DNA from: Sarcocystis neurona
Taxonomy: Eukaryota > Apicomplexa > Conoidasida > Eucoccidiorida > Sarcocystidae
NCBI GenBank assembly: GCA_000727475.1
Contig: KL647310.1
Span: 943,324-1,007,323, forward strand
Direction: 5' to 3'
Length of the DNA stretch: 64,000 nt
Part shown: positions 58,739-64,000 of the stretch, one piece after another
How positions within the stretch are numbered: the first letter of the stretch is position 1
Layout of the letters: every line of letters starts with the position of its first letter
The notes under the pieces: generated by a model
What the model was told of the DNA's origin: nothing
Seen by the model: the letters and a program-made list of their open reading frames with translations, nothing else
The model's database searches: none
Translations under genes and position numbers: made by a program

Positions 58739-59701
58739 TCACCACACAGGTGATCTGTGTAGTGTGGATACACGTATCCTCAGGGGGTAGATTAGGACAG
58801 AGTATTTGTTTGTGACTGCTTGACGTTTTGTGAGCCCTTGGCGCGTGCAGCTTGGTGGTGGCTGCGTTGCGTGGGAGCTGCTGCGTCGGTTTGTACAGCG
58901 GAGGAGAGTTACGCAGGCGTGTTCGGCCTGTGGTTGTTGTGCGTCCTCTGACACTTTGGCTCGAAGCTCAACAATAACGAGATTCGCTGGTGTACACGTA
59001 GTGCCTTTGCTGAGGATACGGCAGCAGACTCTCCCAGCGCCGGCTGCTGCCACGGGTTTTCTAGGTTGCCGGTGGCGACAGGCTGCAGCTTTCAGCAGCA
59101 CGAACCGCACCTTCTGAGCAGCGATTCCCGGGTGCGGCTCCAGCTGCTGTAAAGGTAGACAGCGCAGTTGCAGACCCCCCTGCGCTGCTCGAGTGAGACT
59201 TGCTTTTGCCGTAGCGTGCTGTAGGGGGGCAGCGCTGCAGTGTGTGCAGTATTTCTCCCTGCCGGGAGTCTGCCTCGTAGCAGTCTACCACCAGCGGATC
59301 TCATGCGCTAGCGTAGCATTACGTCGAAGTCCTTGCGTGTCCTGGATGCGAAGTTTACACGAGAGCCGTCGCTTCTGTGTTTGTTCTTCATCCTTTGGTG
59401 AAAGCTCTGTCACACGGCTATTGTGCAGCGGCGTCACGAAAAAGTCCGACGTATGCAGCACTTCACCTGCAGCACCAAACGCAGTGTTCCTATTTGCGGC
59501 GACAGCACGAGTAGGGGAGAGACGCAGTGGTCTCAGAAGCGCCATCCCTACAGCGACAGCTGTAGCGATGGGGCTCTGACAACGCAGCCGCAGCACGGAC
59601 GGCGGATTTTGGAGCACCATCAACGACGATACTCTTACCTCCAGCACCCTCGTGGAGCCTCGAGAGCGGCAGAAAGAGAACAAAGTGACAAGTGGCTGCA
59701 T
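58739..59701 (-). CDS. Unidentified multi-exon protein with presequence-like N-terminus
   Basis: ATG 59701-59699 opens MQPLVTLFSFCRSRGSTRVL. Exon 1 ends at 59639 (CTGGAG|GTAAGAG), a 63-bp intron ends GCGTTGTCAG, and exon 2 starts at 59575 in phase 0 with SPIATAVAVGMALLRPLRLS. The first 50 residues are Arg/Ser/Leu-rich with few acidic residues, as in mitochondrial targeting sequences (inference). Exon 2 continues as LHTSDFFVTPLHNSRVTELS to between about 59467 and 59289. The last exon is well supported: acceptor CTACCTTTACAG at 59147, then 135 codons from QLEPHPGIAAQKVRFVLLKA to a stop at 58739. The join between exon 2 and the last exon is not resolved and may include a small exon near 59150-59290. 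It converges with the plus-strand YTH gene. Confidence 0.55.
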
Positions 59702-61261
59702 TCAAAGTGCGGGCGAAGCCTCACCGGCAACGGGACTTCTCAGCCCGGAAGCGATACAGTGGCTGCAGTAGCGTGTGCTGCTCTGGTGGCTGGTCGTGCG
59801 CAGTTGCGCGAAAGAGTCTCCGCACCCCAAAAGCATAGCTCATATAAGACGAGCGTGTTCCGCCAGCGACAGGAAAGCCGCGTCACACGCAAAGGCATAG
59901 CTGTATATCTACGCAGCGGTAGACCTGTGTAGGAGATGCCCCATACACACACACGCACATGAGGATATACACACATGGTGCCCGTACTCTACAGAGCGCG
60001 CTACCGCATGAACTCGGGCATTACATGCTGGTGCCATTGCTGCAGTTTCTGCTTGCTGCCCTCTAAAGTGGAACCTCTTGCTGCACATATCCCGAGGACC
60101 TATGCATTAGGCGTGCTACGCTTTAGCGCACCGCGGGGATGTGTCCTCTGCGTATACTTGCGTGTGCCTGCCCCGGCCTGCCTACCTTCCAGGCAGAGCA
60201 GGACACGTCTCTTAACGGGCCTTCGTCTTTGGATGCTGGATAGGAGACGTTTTCGAAGACTCACCACGCATCTGCAGCGTACTGAGCCGCACACGCGTGC
60301 GTGACGGGTAGCTTTGCGTGTGCTCTCACCAGGAGCAAGAGCGGCGAATCCTGCAGTTGCAGTCGGGCACCGTCCAGCAACATACACGCAACGCTCAGCA
60401 ACTGCCGGCAGAGACAACCGAGTTAAGCGCCAGGTGCTGCAACTGAAGCAGCCGACCCTGAGCGTGGCAGTCGAAGCTGCAGGTACAACAGCAGCGGGTG
60501 GCGTGGCGCTTGCAGCACATACAGGGGGTGGGCGTAGGCGCTAGCAGAAGGTAGAGCAAGTGCAGCACTCCCAGTCGTTTGTAAGACTGTGTGCGTCGTC
60601 ACTGCTGTGCTTGCTGCTGCCGTCTCTAGCGAGAGCAACGCTCCACCGCAACATCACTTGGCGACGTGGACGTTCGCTGCTCGTGAGGCACCAGCACGTG
60701 GTGGCGACTTTTCTGTTTGGGCGCTGGCGCTTCACGCACGCGTGAGATTTGATGGTGCAGCTGCAGAAGTGACAACACAAAGAGCAGGAAAGAGAAACAC
60801 GGCACCAGCAGTAGACGCTGTTGGTGCTCTAACGACGGTATTTCCGCCGCAGCTGTTGCGCAATACCGGGGAGCCCCTCTAGAGGCGTACAGCGATATAA
60901 ACAGAACTACTACTTGCGTGTACAAATCTGAGAATCCATGCGGATCCATGCAGTCACGCAGACCTACACACCGACAGACACACATACATGCCTATACACA
61001 CGTCCACAGACGCACATCCACAGAGACACAAACACATACACACGTACAAGTGTCTCTTTAGGAATATCGCTGCCGACATTCTTCTACGCACACCGAAGTG
61101 CAGACACCAGCCTGTATACTCGTGTTGCGGCCTGTGCTCGAAGCATGGTGTCCGCATCCAGTCTCAACATCAGCGTACTACTACACTTGCCGCAAGAAGG
61201 GGCGGCGGAGCAGTAGCAACAGCAGCAGCAACCGGAACAGCTGAGTCGGGCGAGTGGGGCT
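59702..61261. other. Unresolved stretch with candidate exons on both strands
   Basis: On the minus strand, 60420-60265 is coding-like (FAALAPGESTRKATRHARV) and ends at a strong donor (CGTG|GTGAGT). Another minus-strand piece follows a strong pyrimidine tract ending TCACTTCTGCAG near 60765. On the plus strand 60640-60882 is also open and coding-like (HHLATWTFAAREAPARGGDF). I could not chain them. CA-rich microsatellite DNA lies at 60950-61050. Confidence 0.3.
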
Positions 61262-61279
61262 GTGTGCTCCCAGTCTACC

Positions 61280-62399
61280 CACAGAGGGTGCACGGCCCAA
61301 AGCCCGAGACTCGGAGCGAAAACAGCAGCAACAGCGGCAGCAGCAGGCGCTGTCAAGAAGACACGTCTTCGTAGCAGTCGAGACGCACATGCGCAGCAGC
61401 ACCAGCAGGGCTGCCGACATTTATCCCCACGAGCAGAAGAAGCACCACGCAGATCCGGTTGCCTGGCGCTGCTGCAGGGGAAGCGTCCGGCGCCGGAAAA
61501 TATGACCGCGGCAGCAGCCACGCAGCCCGGCAGCGGCAGCAACGACAGCAGAAGCGGTCGCACGGGCAGCCAAACAGCGGCCCGATTTGTGTTGCGAGCC
61601 GCGCAGCTCCAGACAGGTGAGCAGCGCTCTATACGCAGGAACGTTGCTCACGAAGAGAATTTTTCTGCATTCCGTCTACGTAGACACAGATCTTGCCCTT
61701 CGCTGTCTACACACGTATGGAGCTGCATGATCTGGTTGCTTTCGCGCGTGTGCGTTGTTGCGTAACGCACTGCTGCTGCCGCTGCTGCTGCCAGCGCCGC
61801 ATGCCGAGACGGCGCCGCGACGAGCTCAAAGAATACATGCATGCGCGCGCGAGATGTCGCTGCTGTCAGTAATTGAAGCATTACATCGGTACCAGGTAAA
61901 CTACAGAAAGACACGAACAAGCGGAGTTAGGTCGTATGAGTGAACTGCACCCACTGCGTAGAAAGCCAGGCTGTGCACAGCAGGAGCATCAGAGCGCCAG
62001 CAGCACGGCAGAAACTCCTCCGCAGCAGTAGAGACTTGCCTCGCGTGGGCGGCGCAGAGTCCTGAGAAGGCCACATAGACAAGCGAACGCTCCGTTGCGG
62101 AAGCAGCCGCTACGGCAGAAGAAGAAAGGCATGTTGAAACAACAACGCTCCTGGACGAGCGAGAGGACGCGACACCAGCAACAGCCCGCTGCACTAGCGG
62201 CAGCAGCAATCGCAGCAGGAGCAACAGCCACCGCAACACACCGCCTGAGACAGCCGCGCAGCACGAGCAGCAGCGAGGCGACAAGAAAACGGCAGCGACG
62301 CGGTTTCCAGCAGGGCTTCTAGCAGTCGCATCAAGCGAACGCCGGAGCAAAACAGCAAGAGCAGCGGCTGCGCGACACAGCTGCGGCCAGCAAGATTAA
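61280..62399 (+). CDS. Candidate exons of a plus-strand gene, Gln/Ala-rich
   Basis: A frame around 61440-61616 reads NMTAAAATQPGSGSNDSRSG then ARFVLRAAQLQT and ends at ACAG|GTGAGC. It joins in correct phase to an acceptor (CTACGGCAG at 62118), after which EEERHVETTTLLDEREDA and further mixed sequence run to TAA 62397-62399. Upstream, a second frame (61280-61500) is also coding-like (RRHVFVAVETHMRSSTSRAA), so the 5' structure is open. No family was recognised. The CAG tracts run on the plus strand, as in the other plus-strand genes here. Confidence 0.4.
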
Positions 62400-63297
62400 A
62401 ACTGGCAGCGTCACAGGGCCTCTTGAGAGAAGAGGGTCCGAGGGGGGGGATGCCCAGCAGCAAAACCAGAAGCTTCGAACAAAAATTGGCAGCTGTCGTT
62501 GCAGCCGCCGAACACCCAACGGAAGCAGGTGTATTGCTGTCCAGCAGCAGCAGCGGCGCTCTGCACCTCAGCGGCAGCAGCTCGCAGCGGCAACCTCAGC
62601 AGTACCAGCCTGCACCAGCAGCAAACAGCCCGCAGCAGCAGCAGCTTAGACGAAGACGGCAGCGTCCGCCTGTGAACGCCGTCAAGGAGGTCCGCAGCTT
62701 CCCCTGCAACGCACGCTGCCGCTGCTGCCGCGGGCCCTGCTGTCCTCCTGCAGCCCGCCTCTGCTGCTGCGACAACAAATGGCTCTCCTTTTCCTGGCTG
62801 GGATCCGGCCTCTCCGCTTACCAGGCACGTCTTCACCACAAGTGACACATTACTGTGTGCTGCGGTGTCTTTTCGGGCCGTGTGACTGAGCCTCATGTTG
62901 CTGGTCCTGCGCCTGCTGCTTATACGAGTGGCGCCGGCGCTACAGCTGCCGCTGCGCGCGCTACTGTCGCTTTATTTCTGTATTCTGCGTATCCGGGCGC
63001 CCGTATAGCCCTGCCTGCTTGTGGTGGCCGCTTCTACGTTTGCTAGTGCAGCTTCACCATCTGTGCTCCTTTACAAGGACGAACACATTCTTCGTGTCTG
63101 CTGCTACTTTTGCTGCTGCTTCCTTTTCCTGCTCGGCTGAGCCAGAAAGCAGCAGAGGGCAAGCCCACAAGACGTCCAGTCTCAAGATCAGGTATCAGGT
63201 GGGCTGTAGGATCGACAACAGCAGCAGCAGCTCTCTACGTCGGCCGTTCGGCAGCAGCAGGTGCTGAAGTGTCGCTGCAGCAGCGTAAGAAGGGAGC
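62400..63297. other. Unresolved CAG-rich stretch
   Basis: Plus-strand 62423-62695 is coding-like (KTRSFEQKLAAVVAAAEHP) and precedes a possible donor at 62696. The minus strand has a coding-like piece ending at TGCCTG|GTAAGC near 62820. Both cannot be real exons over their overlap. The region 62860-63297 shows nothing clear. Confidence 0.25.
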
Positions 63298-64000
63298 ATG
63301 AAGCTCTTGCGTCGCGGCAGCGGCAGCAGCACAGATACAGCGGCGGAGCGTCGTGCTGACGAGGACTTGCTGCAGCAGTTGTTGCTGCTGCAGAGCAGCA
63401 CAAACAGTTTAGAGGACGGGGTGAGCATCTGGATCGCAAGTGTTGGCTTTCTAGGCCCGGCTGCTGCTGCGTTGGCAGCAGACGCAGCAGCAGCAGCAGC
63501 ACGTGCAACAGGAGCGTCAGGACGTCTGCGGGGGAGCGGAGGAAAGGACGCTGCTTCTTTGCAGCGGCTGCTGGGACTGCTGCGGGATGAGGGATACGCG
63601 GGAGGCCTGGCCGAGTTGCTGCTGCAGCAGCAGCAGTCGGAGGCCGCGACGGAAGCAGCAGCAGCAGCGGGCCAGGCATATTTGCTGCCGCAGCAGCTGT
63701 CACCAGCCTCCTGTCACCTTTCTTCACACAGGCCTGCAGGCACGACAGCAACCGCGGCAAGCGCAAGAGGCACGTCAGCAACGGAAGAACGAGCAGCAGC
63801 AGGGCGAGGCGGAGTAACAGGTCGAACAGCAGCAGGAGGCGCAGCACTAGCTGCCGGAGCACCACCGGTGGCAGAGTTCGATCTTTTTTCACTTACGTGG
63901 GGTGCGGACGCCGATAACATCGTCTTCAGCAGCAGCAGCGGCAGGAGCAGCAGCACCGACAGCGGCAACAGCAGCAGACGGGAGGCGAGCTCCAGCAGTC
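63298..64000 (+). CDS. 5' part of an Ala/Ser/Gln-rich protein gene (partial at right edge)
   Basis: ATG 63298-63300, four codons after an in-frame TAA, opens MKLLRRGSGSSTDTAAERRA and stays open for 234 codons to the end of the window with no stop. The sequence alternates ordinary segments (SLQRLLGLLRDEGYAGGLAE; VAEFDLFSLTWGADADNIVF) with CAG-encoded runs of Ala, Gln and Ser. An internal GAGGACGGG|GTGAGC resembles a donor, so the first exon could instead end near 63419. There is no signal peptide or known domain. Function is unknown. Confidence 0.6.
   Translation, partial: MKLLRRGSGSSTDTAAERRADEDLLQQLLLLQSSTNSLEDGVSIWIASVGFLGPAAAALAADAAAAAARATGASGRLRGSGGKDAASLQRLLGLLRDEGYAGGLAELLLQQQQSEAATEAAAAAGQAYLLPQQLSPASCHLSSHRPAGTTATAASARGTSATEERAAAGRGGVTGRTAAGGAALAAGAPPVAEFDLFSLTWGADADNIVFSSSSGRSSSTDSGNSSRREASSSS

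Noticed and set aside
59423..59932. Plus-strand 169-codon open frame
   Set aside because: It is antisense to the start and exon 2 of the minus-strand gene at 59701, which has an ATG, a strong donor and acceptor, and a supported last exon.
1..64000. rRNA, tRNA, transposon or telomere repeats
   Set aside because: I saw no conserved rRNA blocks, no tRNA A and B box pair that folds, no transposase or reverse transcriptase motifs, and no TTTAGGG-type arrays.

Overview
The window looks like nuclear DNA of a coccidian apicomplexan, most likely an Eimeria species. The evidence is very dense CAG/CTG trinucleotide tracts that read as runs of Gln, Ala and Ser inside genes, split genes with canonical GT...AG introns, many TA, CA and GT microsatellites, and a change between repeat-poor and repeat-rich DNA like the P/R segmentation known for Eimeria chromosomes. 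There is no bacterial operon structure and I saw no rRNA, tRNA or CRISPR array. Most genes are broken by introns, so long open frames mislead. I built models from splice sites, phase matching across introns, and recognisable protein families.

Layout. 1-1.5 kb: end of a repeat-rich stretch with the 3' end of a Gln/Ala/Ser-rich gene. 1.5-21 kb: repeat-poor and gene-sparse. It holds a few candidate exons, a short two-exon minus-strand gene for a small one-helix membrane protein resembling the UQCC5/SMIM4 family, and two single-exon genes for secreted proline-rich proteins (11413-12480 plus, 15386-16579 minus) on either side of a 124-bp tandem repeat. 21-64 kb: repeat-rich.

Two large genes dominate the repeat-rich part. 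On the minus strand, 32777 down to 21215, ten exons whose phases all agree give a 544-residue Qa-SNARE (syntaxin): N-terminal helical region, linker with Ser/Ala/Gly runs, SNARE motif with the zero-layer Gln, one transmembrane helix, and an unusually long tail after the membrane. On the plus strand, 41584 to 57953, seven phase-consistent exons give a protein with a YTH domain of the CPSF30 (CPSF4) type, the m6A-reading polyadenylation factor of plants and apicomplexans, followed by a Gln/Glu-rich acidic C-terminus. Its introns hold several minisatellites. Convergent with it, a minus-strand gene runs from 59701 to 58739. The right edge (63298-64000) is an open plus-strand reading frame that leaves the window.

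The recognisable genes are housekeeping functions (vesicle fusion, mRNA 3' end formation, possibly respiratory-complex assembly) mixed with coccidian-specific secreted proteins. They form no operon-like system. Many remaining regions have plausible open frames on both strands, and these are marked as unresolved.
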